In this document: one piece after another, positions 39,639 to 49,101 of the stretch
Numbering within the stretch: the stretch's first letter is position 1
How the letters are laid out: each line of letters begins with the position of its first letter
Assembly (NCBI RefSeq): GCF_900101175.1
Contig: NZ_FNFQ01000004.1
Coordinates: forward strand, 186,001 to 250,000
Length of the DNA: 64,000 bases
Source of the DNA: Stenotrophomonas pavanii
GTDB taxonomy: Bacteria > Pseudomonadota > Gammaproteobacteria > Xanthomonadales > Xanthomonadaceae
Direction: 5' to 3'
Notes under the pieces: generated by a model
Seen by the model: only the letters and a program-made list of their open reading frames with translations
Database searches by the model: none
Told to the model about the DNA's origin: nothing
Program-made: the position numbers and the translations under genes

Positions 39639-42614
39639 ATGTTGCCCGCCCGCCACCACCGCCCCCCCTGTCGTTCGATCGCTCCGCTGTCGCTGGCCAT
39701 CGCCGGCGTGCTGCTGTCGGTTGCCGTTCCTGCCTTCGCCCAGGAGAGCAAGGACAAGGCCACTGACCTGGCCCGCATCGAGGTCACCGGCTCCAACATC
39801 CGCCGCACCGACGTTGAAACCGCCTCGCCGGTGCAGGTGATCAGCAAGCAGGACATCCAGAACATGGGCGCGCGCACGCTGCTGCAGGTGCTCGACAACC
39901 TGCCGGCCGCACGCCCGGCGCAGCAGGATGCGCGGTCGCTGTTCACCGGTTCCGACGGTGCCTCGCAGGCCAATCTGCGTGGCCTCGGTGCCCAGGGCAC
40001 GCTGGTCCTGCTGAACGGTCGCCGCCTGTCGTACTACGGTGCACCGGCCGGCTTCCAGACCCAGTTCGTCAACATCGATGCGATTCCGGCCGCGGCCATC
40101 GAGCGCATGGAAGTGCTGACCGACGGCGCCTCGGCGGTGTACGGCACCGACGCGGTGGCCGGCGTGATCAACGTGATCACCAAGCGCAACTTCCAGGGTG
40201 CCGAGGTCAGCTTCACCAACGATACGTCCTCGCGCATCGACTCCTACGGCGAGCGCCAGGCCAGCATCACCGCCGGCTTCGGTGACCTGGCCGAGAACCG
40301 CTTCAACATCTACGGCGCGGTGAACATGTACCGCCGCGACGCGATTCCGCTCAGCGACTTCTACGACAAGCGGCCCGACCAGTATTACGTCAACAACCCG
40401 AACTACCTCAACAACCTGCGCCTGGGCGTGGGCAGCAAGCCGGGCGAGTTCAACCCGGGTACCTACTTCGCGTTCGATCCGGTCACCGGCCGCCGCGTGC
40501 AGGAAGCCGCACCGGGCTGCAGGAACGTGCTGACCAGTGAAGCGGCCGGCCCGCGTTGCGTCTGGGAAACCTGGATGAACAACGAGATCGATGCCGGCGC
40601 CAAGTCCGAGCGCAACACCGCCTACCTCAACGGCACGTTCCTGGTCGGCGACAACACCGAGATCTTTGCCGAGGCCACCTACACCGACATCGATCTGCGC
40701 GCCAACGGCGGTACGCCGCGCACCTACGGCACCACCACCGGCAACCCGACCAGCTGGTTCTCGCGCAATACCGGCAACACCGTCAATCAGTTCCTGTACC
40801 CGTTCCTGGGCCCCAACAACGAATACAACCACGCCAGCCCGCAGCTGAAGGCAATGATGGGCGGGGTGGTCGGCCTGAACTACCTGCTGCAGGATGCCGG
40901 CCCGAACTACTTCGGCCAGCGCAACACTGACAAGAGCTACCGGGTACTGGCGGGCGCACGTGGCAATGTGGGTGACTGGAACTGGGAGACCGCATTCGCC
41001 AGCGCTGGTACGCACTCCACCACCTACCAGACGATCAACGTCAACACCAAGGGCTTCGAGAAGGCCTTCGGCCCATACACGGTCGATCCGGGCACCGGTC
41101 GGGTGATCATCTCCGATCATCCGGCGTACAAGTTCGGCGAGATCAGTGAAGCCAACGCCGCGCTGATCCGTGAAGCGTTCCCGACCTTCGACATCCAGTC
41201 GTGGACCCGCCTGCATACCCTGGATGGCAAGATCGAAGGCCCGCTGTTCCAGCTGCCGGCCGGCGAGATGCGCGCCGCGTTCGGCTTCAATGCCAGCCGT
41301 GAGACCTTCTACACCCCGGGCAATGCCGACGCGGCCAACGGCCTGATCACCCAGCAGGGGGGCTCGTGGTTCGATGGCAAGCGCAATACCTACGCGCTGT
41401 TCGCCGAGACCGTGGCACCGATCACCGACAAGCTGGAACTGGATGCGGCGGTCCGCGTGGACAAGTACCCGAACTTCAGCGCCAACGTCGCGCCGAAGAT
41501 CGGCTTCAAGTACCAGGCGTTCGACCAGCTGATGCTGCGCGGCACCTATTCCACCGGCTTCCGCGCACCGAGCCTGGCCGAGTCCGGAAATGGCGGCGTG
41601 TTCGCACAGCTCGGTGGCTTCCGTGACGAACTGCGCTGCGGCGAGACCAATGCCATCGCCAACCTGCTGCTGAAGTCGCAGCGGCCGGGCGACGTCGATC
41701 TCGGCAAGACCCTGCTGAACGTCGATTGCAGCCGTACCGTGGCGCGCATGACCCAGCCGAACAAGGACCTGAAGCCGGAGAAGGCGAAGATCGCCACCCT
41801 CGGCTTCGTCTACGAGCCGGCCAGCTGGCTGTCGGTGTCGGCCGACTACTGGTTCATCTACCGCAACAATGAAATCGTCGCGCCGGACTATCGCCGCATG
41901 GAAGACATCATCTCGATGTCGCGCTCGCCGATCACCGACAGCGACCGTGCCAATCTGGCGCAGCTGGCGGCCATGTGCGCCGATCCGGCCAGCGGCGTGA
42001 GCTGCCCGTCGGTGCTGCCGGGTTATTCGGCCGGCAACGTGGCCAGCGTGGTGGGCCAGTACAAGAACCGTGGCAAGACCCTGATCGACGGCTTCGACAT
42101 CGACGCACGCAGCCGCTTCTCGCTGGGCGACTGGGGCAACCTGAACATCGGCCTGGCGGCCACCATCGCCAACCGCAACCGCTTCTACATGGACGCGGAG
42201 AACGGCTGGTACTACGGCGACGTGGTGGGCTACTACAACAACCCGCGCCTGCGCGCCACGCTCAATGCCGACTGGACCTACAAGCAGGTGACCACCAGCA
42301 TGTTCGTCAACTACGTCGGCGGCACCAAGTGGGCCACCGACCAGATCGACGAAGAGAGCAACAACAAGGAAACCTGCACCGGCGGCTACCTGGCCCTGCA
42401 GAAGAGCAAGTGCGATGGTGCACCGTCGTGGTGGACCGCCAACATGAGCGTCACCTGGCGCCCGGATGATGCCTGGAACCTGAGCTTCACCGTCAAGAAC
42501 CTGTTCAACCGCCTGCCGTTCTACGATCCGAACAGCTTCCTGGGTGACTCCAGTGACTACGCAACCATCTTCGGCCGTGGTTACAGTGTGACCATCGGCT
42601 ACCGGTTCAAGTAA
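39639..42614 (+). CDS. TonB-dependent outer-membrane receptor (GalNAc/glycan uptake)
   Basis: The 991-residue protein has a signal peptide ending AFAQES, a plug domain (IEVTGSNIRRTDVETASPVQVIS; TLLQVLDNLPAARP; NLRGLGAQGTLVLLNGRRLS; IERMEVLTDGASAVYGTDAVAGVINVI) and a 22-strand barrel ending GRGYSVTIGYRFK with the C-terminal aromatic residue. It belongs to the group of xanthomonad receptors that import carbohydrates at loci with glycosidases. Between the GH31 and GH109 genes it is the likely outer-membrane GalNAc/oligosaccharide port (AgaO-like). Start ATG 39639 follows GGAGAG. Confidence 0.85.
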   Translation: MLPARHHRPPCRSIAPLSLAIAGVLLSVAVPAFAQESKDKATDLARIEVTGSNIRRTDVETASPVQVISKQDIQNMGARTLLQVLDNLPAARPAQQDARSLFTGSDGASQANLRGLGAQGTLVLLNGRRLSYYGAPAGFQTQFVNIDAIPAAAIERMEVLTDGASAVYGTDAVAGVINVITKRNFQGAEVSFTNDTSSRIDSYGERQASITAGFGDLAENRFNIYGAVNMYRRDAIPLSDFYDKRPDQYYVNNPNYLNNLRLGVGSKPGEFNPGTYFAFDPVTGRRVQEAAPGCRNVLTSEAAGPRCVWETWMNNEIDAGAKSERNTAYLNGTFLVGDNTEIFAEATYTDIDLRANGGTPRTYGTTTGNPTSWFSRNTGNTVNQFLYPFLGPNNEYNHASPQLKAMMGGVVGLNYLLQDAGPNYFGQRNTDKSYRVLAGARGNVGDWNWETAFASAGTHSTTYQTINVNTKGFEKAFGPYTVDPGTGRVIISDHPAYKFGEISEANAALIREAFPTFDIQSWTRLHTLDGKIEGPLFQLPAGEMRAAFGFNASRETFYTPGNADAANGLITQQGGSWFDGKRNTYALFAETVAPITDKLELDAAVRVDKYPNFSANVAPKIGFKYQAFDQLMLRGTYSTGFRAPSLAESGNGGVFAQLGGFRDELRCGETNAIANLLLKSQRPGDVDLGKTLLNVDCSRTVARMTQPNKDLKPEKAKIATLGFVYEPASWLSVSADYWFIYRNNEIVAPDYRRMEDIISMSRSPITDSDRANLAQLAAMCADPASGVSCPSVLPGYSAGNVASVVGQYKNRGKTLIDGFDIDARSRFSLGDWGNLNIGLAATIANRNRFYMDAENGWYYGDVVGYYNNPRLRATLNADWTYKQVTTSMFVNYVGGTKWATDQIDEESNNKETCTGGYLALQKSKCDGAPSWWTANMSVTWRPDDAWNLSFTVKNLFNRLPFYDPNSFLGDSSDYATIFGRGYSVTIGYRFK

Positions 42615-42670
42615 TTCCGTTTGCGTGACCTGGCGTGCCGGCTGTGGCCGGCACGCTGCCAAGAGGAGAG

Positions 42671-44035
42671 ATGTCTGCCATGAAGCGTAGGGAATTCATC
42701 GCGGCCAGCGCCGCTGTCGCCGCCAGCAGCCTGCTGCCGCAGAGCCCGGCCTGGGCACGCGGGCGCAAGGTGCGCCTGGCCATGATCGGCACCGGCATGC
42801 GCGGGCTGGTGCTGCTGAAGGAGCTGGTGCGCCGCGACGACGTCGAAGTGGTTGCCCTCTGCGATATCGAGCCGATCATGCTGGGCCGTGCCACAGAGAT
42901 GGTGGCCAAGGCGGGCAAGCCGGCGCCGAAGACCTATGGCCAGGATCGTGATACCCATGCCTGGAAGCGCCTGCTGGAACAGAAGGGCATCGATGGCGTG
43001 ATCATCGCTACGCCGTGGGAATACCACGCACCGATGGCGATTGCCGCGATGCAGGCCGGCGTGGCCGTGGGCTGCGAAGTGGTGGCCGGCATCACCCTGC
43101 AGGACCACTGGGACGTGCTGAAGACCCAGCTGAGTACCGGCACCCCGTACATGCTGCTGGAGAACGTCTGCTACCGTCGCGACGTGATGGCGGCGTTGCA
43201 GATGGTGCGCCAGGGGCTGTTCGGCGAGCTGGTGCATCTGCAGGCCGGCTACCAGCACGACCTGCGCGGCGTGAAATTCAATTCCGGCGACCCGAACCAG
43301 CCGTATGACAGCGGCGTGGAATTCGGTCCCAAGGGCTGGAGCGAAGCACGCTGGCGCACCGAGCATTCGGTGGAGCGCAACGGCGAGTTGTATCCCAGCC
43401 ACGGCATCGGCCCATGCGCGATGTACACCGGCATCAACCGTGGCAACCGCTTCACCCACATCAATGCCTTTGCGACCAAGGCGCGCGGCCTGCACGAATA
43501 CACCGTGGCCAAGAGTGGCGGCACCACCCACCCCAGCACCCAGGTGAAGTTCAAGCTCGGCGACATCGTGACCACCACGCTGGCCTGCGAGAACGGCGAG
43601 ACCATCCTGCTGCAGCACGACACCTCGCTGCCGCGCCCGTACTCGATGGGCTTCCGCGTGCAGGGGACCAAGGGCCTGTGGATGGACGTGAACCATTCGA
43701 TCCACATCGAAGGCCGTAGCCCGCCGCACCAGTGGGAGGAGTTCAAGAAGTACCAGGACCAGTACGAGCATCCGCTGTGGAAGCAGAACGCCGACACCGC
43801 CGCGAGTGCAGGGCATGGCGGCATGGACTGGTTCGTCATCCATGCCTTCGTTGAAGCGCTGAAGGCCAAGGCACCGATGCCGATCGACATCTACGATGCG
43901 GTGACCTGGAGTGCGATCACACCACTGAGTGAGCAGTCGATCGCCAACGGTTTCCAGACGCTGGAGTTCCCGGACTTTACTGCTGGTGCGTGGAAGACGC
44001 GCAAGCCGATCTTCGCGTTTGACGGCAAGTACTGA
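42671..44035 (+). CDS. GH109-family NAD-dependent alpha-N-acetylgalactosaminidase (Gfo/Idh/MocA fold)
   Basis: The 454-residue protein has a Tat-like signal (MKRREFIAASAAVAASSLLP), a Rossmann motif LAMIGTGMRGLVLLKEL (about 36-52), and the conserved blocks ATPWEYHAPMAIAAMQAG (about 115-132), LENVCYRRDVMAALQMVRQG and YPSHGIGPCAMYTGINRGNRF (about 240-260) of GH109 enzymes, which cleave terminal alpha-GalNAc by an oxidation-elimination mechanism with tightly bound NAD. It should act in the periplasm. It follows the TonB receptor gene after 56 bp with GAGGAGAG upstream, completing the catabolic locus. Confidence 0.86.
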   Translation: MSAMKRREFIAASAAVAASSLLPQSPAWARGRKVRLAMIGTGMRGLVLLKELVRRDDVEVVALCDIEPIMLGRATEMVAKAGKPAPKTYGQDRDTHAWKRLLEQKGIDGVIIATPWEYHAPMAIAAMQAGVAVGCEVVAGITLQDHWDVLKTQLSTGTPYMLLENVCYRRDVMAALQMVRQGLFGELVHLQAGYQHDLRGVKFNSGDPNQPYDSGVEFGPKGWSEARWRTEHSVERNGELYPSHGIGPCAMYTGINRGNRFTHINAFATKARGLHEYTVAKSGGTTHPSTQVKFKLGDIVTTTLACENGETILLQHDTSLPRPYSMGFRVQGTKGLWMDVNHSIHIEGRSPPHQWEEFKKYQDQYEHPLWKQNADTAASAGHGGMDWFVIHAFVEALKAKAPMPIDIYDAVTWSAITPLSEQSIANGFQTLEFPDFTAGAWKTRKPIFAFDGKY

Positions 44036-44098
44036 GGTTCATCCCTTCCATGCTGTGACTGAAATGCCGGGCGATGCCCGGCGTTTCTGTTTGGTGCA

Positions 44099-44644
44099 TT
44101 GGCATCCATAGAGCCGAAACCACGCTTGGCTGTCTTTCCACCCGCGATTGACCGCGACAGCTTCCGCCAGTGCGGTGATTACTGGCTGGACAAGCGCAAT
44201 TTCTACTTCGAATACGGGACTTCGCTGAAAGCCTTGGCCGAAGCCAACTGCGCCACCTTCCGCAGTATGGGCGGCGGCTACGGTACCGACGATCACGGCG
44301 GCTGGTACTGCGGCCGACGCATGAAGCACTGCCTGCGCGGCGATCTGCTGCAGACAATCCCGCAGGATCCGCTGTACGCCGTTGACGACAACAGCGTCTA
44401 TTGCGACGGGAAGCCTCTGCCCGGCGTGGATCACGCGCGCTGGCGTTTGCTGGGCGGACACTTCTCGGGCGATGGCAGCCGTGTTTACTACTTGGAACGG
44501 AAGCTGCCGCGCGTGGATGTGGCGTCGTGGCGTCTGTTGCAGGGGAGCTGGCCGCGGGACCATAAACACCTGTTCCATGTGTTCATGATCGATACCGACC
44601 CGATGCTGCGTGCACAGCATGGTTTCACGGATGAAGAGGGTTGA
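44099..44644 (+). CDS. DKNYY-family protein
   Basis: The about 181-residue protein contains aromatic, Asp/Tyr-rich repeats such as DRDSFRQCGDYWLDKRNFYFEYGT, YAVDDNSVYCDGKPLPGVD and FSGDGSRVYYLERKLPRVD, the DKNYY pattern (D-x-x-x-V-Y-Y-x-x-x-x-L-x-x-x-D). Members occur as surface or periplasmic repeat proteins of unknown function. The start codon is unclear: TTG 44099 has no strong ribosome-binding site, and no ATG precedes the conserved part. Confidence 0.65.
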   Translation: MASIEPKPRLAVFPPAIDRDSFRQCGDYWLDKRNFYFEYGTSLKALAEANCATFRSMGGGYGTDDHGGWYCGRRMKHCLRGDLLQTIPQDPLYAVDDNSVYCDGKPLPGVDHARWRLLGGHFSGDGSRVYYLERKLPRVDVASWRLLQGSWPRDHKHLFHVFMIDTDPMLRAQHGFTDEEG

Positions 44645-44656
44645 CGCGCGAAGCGG

Positions 44657-45070
44657 TTACCGCGACATCTTGATCTGCGTCAGCCGTCCCCCGGACGCCC
44701 TGGCATGCGGTACGCGGAACATTGCACCAGGTTGCACGAGTTCGGCTTGCTGCATCATCTTGGGCCACCACTCCAGAAGCCGCGCTGCGCGCTCGTAGTG
44801 GTTGAAGGTGCTCCAGCCCTTGGCCAGAACGAATACGGTCAGGCCGAGGCGTGCGATCGCCTCGCGCTCTGCGGGCTTGCGATGATGATGATCCTGGGTA
44901 ACGTGTACGCGGATGCCACGCTGGGTGGCCGCGTCGAAGAGCTCCAGGTCAGTAGTACCGGGCATCACGAACTCCCTTACGTGGAAGACTTCGTGTTCGT
45001 CCGTTCCTGCAATGGCGTCGATGGCCCGGGCCAGCGCGGGCGGAAGATTCTCATCGATCTGCGCCTTCAA
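44657..45070 (-). CDS. VapC45/DUF5615-like PIN-domain toxin
   Basis: The 137-residue protein starts with a PIN-like acidic motif (MKAQIDENLPPALARAIDAI; Asp6/Glu7) and continues with DLELFDAATQRGIRVHVTQDHHHR (about 42-65, central Asp residues), a pattern of the VapC45 PIN-like domain. PIN toxins cut RNA with a cluster of acidic residues and Mg2+. The gene follows and overlaps a DUF433-type gene by 4 bp (ATGA at 45067), the usual antitoxin-then-toxin order. It is outside the transposon, on host-type DNA. Confidence 0.72.
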   Translation of the reverse strand: MKAQIDENLPPALARAIDAIAGTDEHEVFHVREFVMPGTTDLELFDAATQRGIRVHVTQDHHHRKPAEREAIARLGLTVFVLAKGWSTFNHYERAARLLEWWPKMMQQAELVQPGAMFRVPHARASGGRLTQIKMSR

Positions 45071-45771
45071 GGCGCGGCTCGATTCTCGAACTGCAGTGCT
45101 TTCTTCACTGCAGTCAGAGGTAGGTCATACAGCCTGGCCACGCGACGCTCGTCGCCACCTTCGGCGCGCAGCGCCTCGACAATGGCGATGGTAGGAACGC
45201 CCGATTCGGCGAGGATGGGCTGACCAAAACTGCGCTGTGGATCAAATACCACCGCACGGGAGCCCTTCAGTGGGAACCATCGTTCGGCTCGATCATCGAT
45301 GCCCAGTTCGATGCCGTCACGCAGCGAAGGTGCGATGACCTTGCGCATCACGTCCTGGCGCTTCACCACATCCACCAGTGCGGCATCGCCGCTGTCGCCC
45401 ACGAGCTCCATGAAAATGCGGCGCCCATCGGTCTTGAAGCTCGTGCTGGTGAAGGGGTACTCCTTACCGAGCCGCTCGTTCAGCTCGACAATGGTTCGCC
45501 GCACCAGGTTGAGGGGCACGCCACATGCGACGAATGTGCGGACGAAGCGCAGCTCGATCAGATCGCGAAAGCCAATGCCGTCGATCTCTGAATCAGCCCA
45601 TTGCGACTTCCACAGGGGAGGGTGGGCTTCCGGCTTCCCGTGCTTCCGGCCATGGTAGCCCTTCAGCCACCGGCGCAGTTCCGACGAGCTGCCGCCAATG
45701 AAGCGCGCGGCATCGGCGTAGGAATAGAGACCGACGCCGAGGCTGTCCTGTGCTGGCAAGGCGATACCCAT
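45067..45771 (-). CDS. DUF433-type antitoxin with MerR-like N-terminal domain
   Basis: The 234-residue protein has an N-terminal MerR-like helix-turn-helix (YSYADAARFIGGSSSELRRWLKG, about 17-39), a mid region (FRDLIELRFVRTFVACGVPLNLVRRTI) and a C-terminal DUF433/VapB45-like domain (RSFGQPILAESGVPTIAIVEALRAEGGDERRVARLYDLPLTAVKKAL, about 180-226). It probably binds DNA and neutralises the adjacent PIN protein. The 4-bp overlap with that gene supports an operon. Confidence 0.75.
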   Translation of the reverse strand: MGIALPAQDSLGVGLYSYADAARFIGGSSSELRRWLKGYHGRKHGKPEAHPPLWKSQWADSEIDGIGFRDLIELRFVRTFVACGVPLNLVRRTIVELNERLGKEYPFTSTSFKTDGRRIFMELVGDSGDAALVDVVKRQDVMRKVIAPSLRDGIELGIDDRAERWFPLKGSRAVVFDPQRSFGQPILAESGVPTIAIVEALRAEGGDERRVARLYDLPLTAVKKALQFENRAAP

Positions 45772-45907
45772 GCGCCGAGTCTACTCAATCGGAATGGAGC
45801 TGGAGTACAGAGTCACATTCTGCGCCCTGCGGGACTCATAAACTGAGAACGGAGACATGCGCGGGCGAATCTGCCGGGTGAGTGGCAGGCCGAAGCCGAC
45901 AAGAAGA

Positions 45908-45984
45908 TGGCGCGCCCGGAGGGATTCGAACCCCCGACCAATGGCTTCGGAAGCCACTACTCTATCCGGCTGAGCTACGGGCGC
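45908..45984 (-). tRNA. tRNA-Arg (anticodon CCG), CCA encoded
   Basis: Read on the minus strand the sequence begins GCGCCCGTAGCTCAGC and folds as a complete cloverleaf: acceptor GCGCCCG/CGGGCGC, D arm, anticodon loop TTCCGAA, T arm GGGTTCGAATCCC, and encoded CCA at 45908-45910. The anticodon CCG reads the CGG arginine codon. No integration scar is seen at its 3' end. Confidence 0.97.
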
Positions 45985-46133
45985 GTTGTAGAACCGCCGC
46001 GCCGTCGGCCAGTGCCGGGGCGGGCATCGCAGCGCCATGAGGCGGTGCGGGACCGGCATTCTATCCAGTTTCGCCGAACAAATCTCCCCCCACCGGCAAA
46101 GCCGTGCCGGAGGGGCAGGAGTATCCTATCGCC

Positions 46134-47027
46134 ATGGCTGATACCCCCCTCACTTCGCCGCAGTCGCCGGCGACGCCGCGTTGGCGGCATTACTGGAGTC
46201 TGATGCGCGCTGATCGCCCGATCGGCACGTTGCTGCTGCTGTGGCCCACCTGGTGGGCGTTGTGGCTGGCCGCGGGCGGCCTGCCGCCGCTGTGGACGCT
46301 GTTCGTGTTCACCGCCGGCGTGTGGCTGACCCGCTCGGCCGGTTGCGTCATCAATGACTACGCCGACCGCTGGCTTGACCCGCACGTGGAGCGCACCAAG
46401 GCGCGCCCGCTGGCCACCGGCGCTATCAGTGGCCGTGCCGCGCTGGCGCTGTTTGCCGTGCTGATGCTGGTGGCGTTCGGGCTGGTGCTGACCCTGAACG
46501 GGCTGACCATCGGCCTGAGCTTCATCGGCGTGTTCCTGGCCGCCAGCTATCCGTACCTGAAGCGCTACACCCATCTGCCGCAGGTCTACCTGGGCATGTC
46601 GTTCGGCTGGGGCATCCCGATGGCGTTCGCCGCCGTGCAGGGCGAGGTGCCGATGCTGGGCTGGCTGCTGTATGCCGGCAACATCCTGTGGTCCACCGCC
46701 TACGACACCTGGTACGCCATGGTCGACCGCGAGGACGACCTGAAGATGGGCTCGCACTCCACCGCGATCCTGTTCGGTGATCTCGACCTGGTCATCCAGG
46801 GCGTGCTGTACGCACTGTTCCTGGCGACGATGGCGCTGGTCGGCGTGCGTGGCGGGCTGGGCGGGTACTACCTCGCCGGCGTGGCTGTGGCCACCGCGCT
46901 GGTGGTGTACGAGTTCTGGATCTGCCGCAATCGCGAGCGCGGTCCCTGTTTCAAGGCGTTCCTGCACAACAACTGGGTGGGTGCCGCGCTGTTTGCCGGC
47001 ATCGCCGTGGACCTGGCGCTGCGCTGA
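46134..47027 (+). CDS. ubiA: 4-hydroxybenzoate polyprenyltransferase
   Basis: The 297-residue protein is a Ubi[22 protein letters not shown] (about 23-43), the first Asp-rich motif [22 protein letters not shown] (about 72-93), and the second motif [22 protein letters not shown] (about 191-212), in a nine-helix membrane fold. It attaches the polyprenyl tail to 4-hydroxybenzoate in ubiquinone synthesis. ATG 46134 is the start that fits family length. The gene follows the tRNA on the opposite strand and is followed by SMAG repeats. Confidence 0.95.
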   Translation: MADTPLTSPQSPATPRWRHYWSLMRADRPIGTLLLLWPTWWALWLAAGGLPPLWTLFVFTAGVWLTRSAGCVINDYADRWLDPHVERTKARPLATGAISGRAALALFAVLMLVAFGLVLTLNGLTIGLSFIGVFLAASYPYLKRYTHLPQVYLGMSFGWGIPMAFAAVQGEVPMLGWLLYAGNILWSTAYDTWYAMVDREDDLKMGSHSTAILFGDLDLVIQGVLYALFLATMALVGVRGGLGGYYLAGVAVATALVVYEFWICRNRERGPCFKAFLHNNWVGAALFAGIAVDLALR

Positions 47028-47038
47028 TCCCAAGGCCT

Positions 47039-47331
47039 GGTAGAGCCGGCCGCTGGCCGGCTGCACGACCATCCCGATTGGGAAATTGCCGGCCAGCGGC
47101 CGGCACTACCGTCCTCCGCCAGCTACCGCGATTCCCGGGCCTGGTAGAGCCGGCCGCTGGCCGGCTGCACGACCATCCCGATTGGGAAATTGCCGGCCAG
47201 CGGCCGGCACTACCGTTCTCCGCCAGCTACGACGATTCCCGCGCATGGTAGAGCCGGCCGCTGGCCGGCTGGACCCGTGTGTGATCCCGAGGGTTGCCGG
47301 CCAGCGGCCGGCACTACCGTTCTGTGTCACC
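47039..47331. repeat. Three tandem 104-bp units, each a pair of SMAG hairpins
   Basis: TAGAGCCGGCCGCTGGCCGGCT starts at 47041, 47145 and 47249, an exact 104-bp period, and each unit ends with TGCCGGCCAGCGGCCGGCACTACC. Units 1 and 2 are almost identical; unit 3 differs in the spacer. The stretch occupies the whole ubiA-atoE intergenic region. Strong stems would be folded in any read-through transcript. Confidence 0.85.
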
Positions 47332-47404
47332 TACGACCAATAGGTGGCTGACAGCCTGCACCCCACCGCCCAGAATCGATCCATCGAACCTGGGAGGGTA
47401 GGCG

Positions 47405-48829
47405 ATGGCCTCGACGGCAGCAGTACAGGACGGCTGGATGGCGCGCGCAGCGCTGCGCTCGGCCGCCTGGGCGGAAAAGTGGTTCCCCGACGCGTATGTG
47501 TTCGCGGTGCTGGGCGTGGTCATCGTCGCGCTGGCCGCGATGGGTTTCGGCTCGACCCCGCAGGCCACTGCCAGCGCCTTCGGTGACGGCTTCTGGAGCC
47601 TGATTCCCTTCACCATGCAGATGGCCTTCGTGGTCATCGGTGGCTACGCCGTGGCCACCGCGCCGGTGGTCGCGCGCTTCATCGACTTCCTGGCCCGGGT
47701 GCCGCGCACCGGTCGCGGTGCGGTGGTGTACGTGGGCCTGGTCAGCATGCTGGCCTCGCTGCTCAGCTGGGGTTTCTCGCTGGTGTTCGGTGGCCTGCTG
47801 GTCCGCGCGCTGGCCCGTCGCACCGAACTGCGCATGGACTACCGCGCGGCCGGTGCGTCGGCATATCTTGGCCTGGGCGCGGTGTGGGCCATGGGGCTGA
47901 GTTCCTCGGCCGCGCAGCTGCAGGCCAATCCGGCCAGCATGCCGCCGGGGCTGGTGGAGATCACCGGCGTGCTGCCGTTCACCGAAACCATCTTCCTGTG
48001 GCAGTCGATCGCGCTGACCGCGGTGCTGATCCTGGTCTCGCTGCTGATCGCCTGGCTGACCGCGCCTGCGGCCGGCAGTGCGCGTACTGCCGAGGAGTTC
48101 CCCGGCGCCGCGCAGGCCGAGCCGGAACCGCTGCAGCGACGCACGCGCCCGGGCGAATGGCTGGAGTACAGCCCGTTGCTGACCGTGCTGCTCTCGCTCC
48201 TGGCGTTCGGCTGGCTGTTCAACGAGTTCGCCAACAAGCCGGTGGTCACCGCCATCGCCAACCTCAACACCTACAACTTCCTGTTCATTTCGCTGGGCCT
48301 GCTGCTGCACTGGCGGCCGCGCAGCTTCCTCAACGCAGTGGCCAAGGCGGTGCCGAGTACGACCGGCGTGCTGATCCAGTTCCCGCTGTACGGCGGCATC
48401 GCGATGATCCTCACCCACGCCGCCGGTGGCGACGGGCAGACGCTGGCGCACCGGCTGTCGAGCCTGTTCGTGCACGTGGCCAGCACCGATACCTTCGCGC
48501 TGGTGATGGGCGTCTACTCGGCGGTGCTGGGCTTCTTCGTGCCGTCCGGGGGCGGCAAGTGGATCATCGAGGCGCCGTACGTGATGCAGGCCGCAAACGA
48601 GCTGAAGGCGCACCTGGGCTGGGCGGTGCAGGTCTACAACGCGGCCGAAGCGCTGCCGAACCTGATCAACCCGTTCTGGATGCTGCCGCTGCTGGGCGTG
48701 CTGGGGCTGAAGGCACGCGACATCGTGGGCTTCACCTTCATCCAGTTGCTGGTGCACATCCCGCTGGTACTGGGCCTGCTGTGGCTGCTGGGCATGACCC
48801 TGGCGTATGTGCCGCCGGTGATGCCCTGA
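47405..48829 (+). CDS. atoE: Short-chain fatty acid transporter, AtoE family
   Basis: The 474-residue protein has about 12 membrane segments and the AtoE/SCFA features: WAEKWFPDAYVFAVLGVVIVALA (about 21-43), SWGFSLVFGGLLVRALARR (about 120-138), YLGLGAVWAMGLSSSAAQLQ (about 151-170) and GVYSAVLGFFVPSGGGKWIIEAPYV (about 366-390). The family imports acetoacetate, butyrate or related acids. No ato degradation genes are nearby, so the substrate is inferred from family alone. ATG 47405 follows GGGAGGG. Confidence 0.85.
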   Translation: MASTAAVQDGWMARAALRSAAWAEKWFPDAYVFAVLGVVIVALAAMGFGSTPQATASAFGDGFWSLIPFTMQMAFVVIGGYAVATAPVVARFIDFLARVPRTGRGAVVYVGLVSMLASLLSWGFSLVFGGLLVRALARRTELRMDYRAAGASAYLGLGAVWAMGLSSSAAQLQANPASMPPGLVEITGVLPFTETIFLWQSIALTAVLILVSLLIAWLTAPAAGSARTAEEFPGAAQAEPEPLQRRTRPGEWLEYSPLLTVLLSLLAFGWLFNEFANKPVVTAIANLNTYNFLFISLGLLLHWRPRSFLNAVAKAVPSTTGVLIQFPLYGGIAMILTHAAGGDGQTLAHRLSSLFVHVASTDTFALVMGVYSAVLGFFVPSGGGKWIIEAPYVMQAANELKAHLGWAVQVYNAAEALPNLINPFWMLPLLGVLGLKARDIVGFTFIQLLVHIPLVLGLLWLLGMTLAYVPPVMP

Positions 48830-49101
48830 CTGCGGGCTGGCATCACTGCGAGCGTCGTGAAACCACCCTCGTTCAGCGCGGGTTTCCGACCACACGCGCC
48901 ATGAATGCGCCCGGCTTGGATAACGGCATGAGCACATGCCGAACCCGCATGAATCCTTCAGTGGCTTGTGCCGCAAGGGCTTCTGCGCGTTCATTCACGC
49001 GCGTACACACCAATGTAGCCGTCCACCCACGCGTGATTAACCAACCGCTGCAGACGATGGCCCCGTCCACCGCATTCCGCGCGTGGCTTTGGAGATCGGA
49101 C

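Noticed and set aside
36092-42662. Very long open frames antisense to the GH31 and TonB receptor genes
   Set aside because: They are mirror frames of high-GC coding sequence: His/Gln/Val-rich, lacking any domain, and covered by well-supported genes on the other strand.
45908-45984. tRNA-Arg as an island attachment site
   Set aside because: No direct repeat of its 3' end and no integrase gene is present; genes on both sides look like host backbone.
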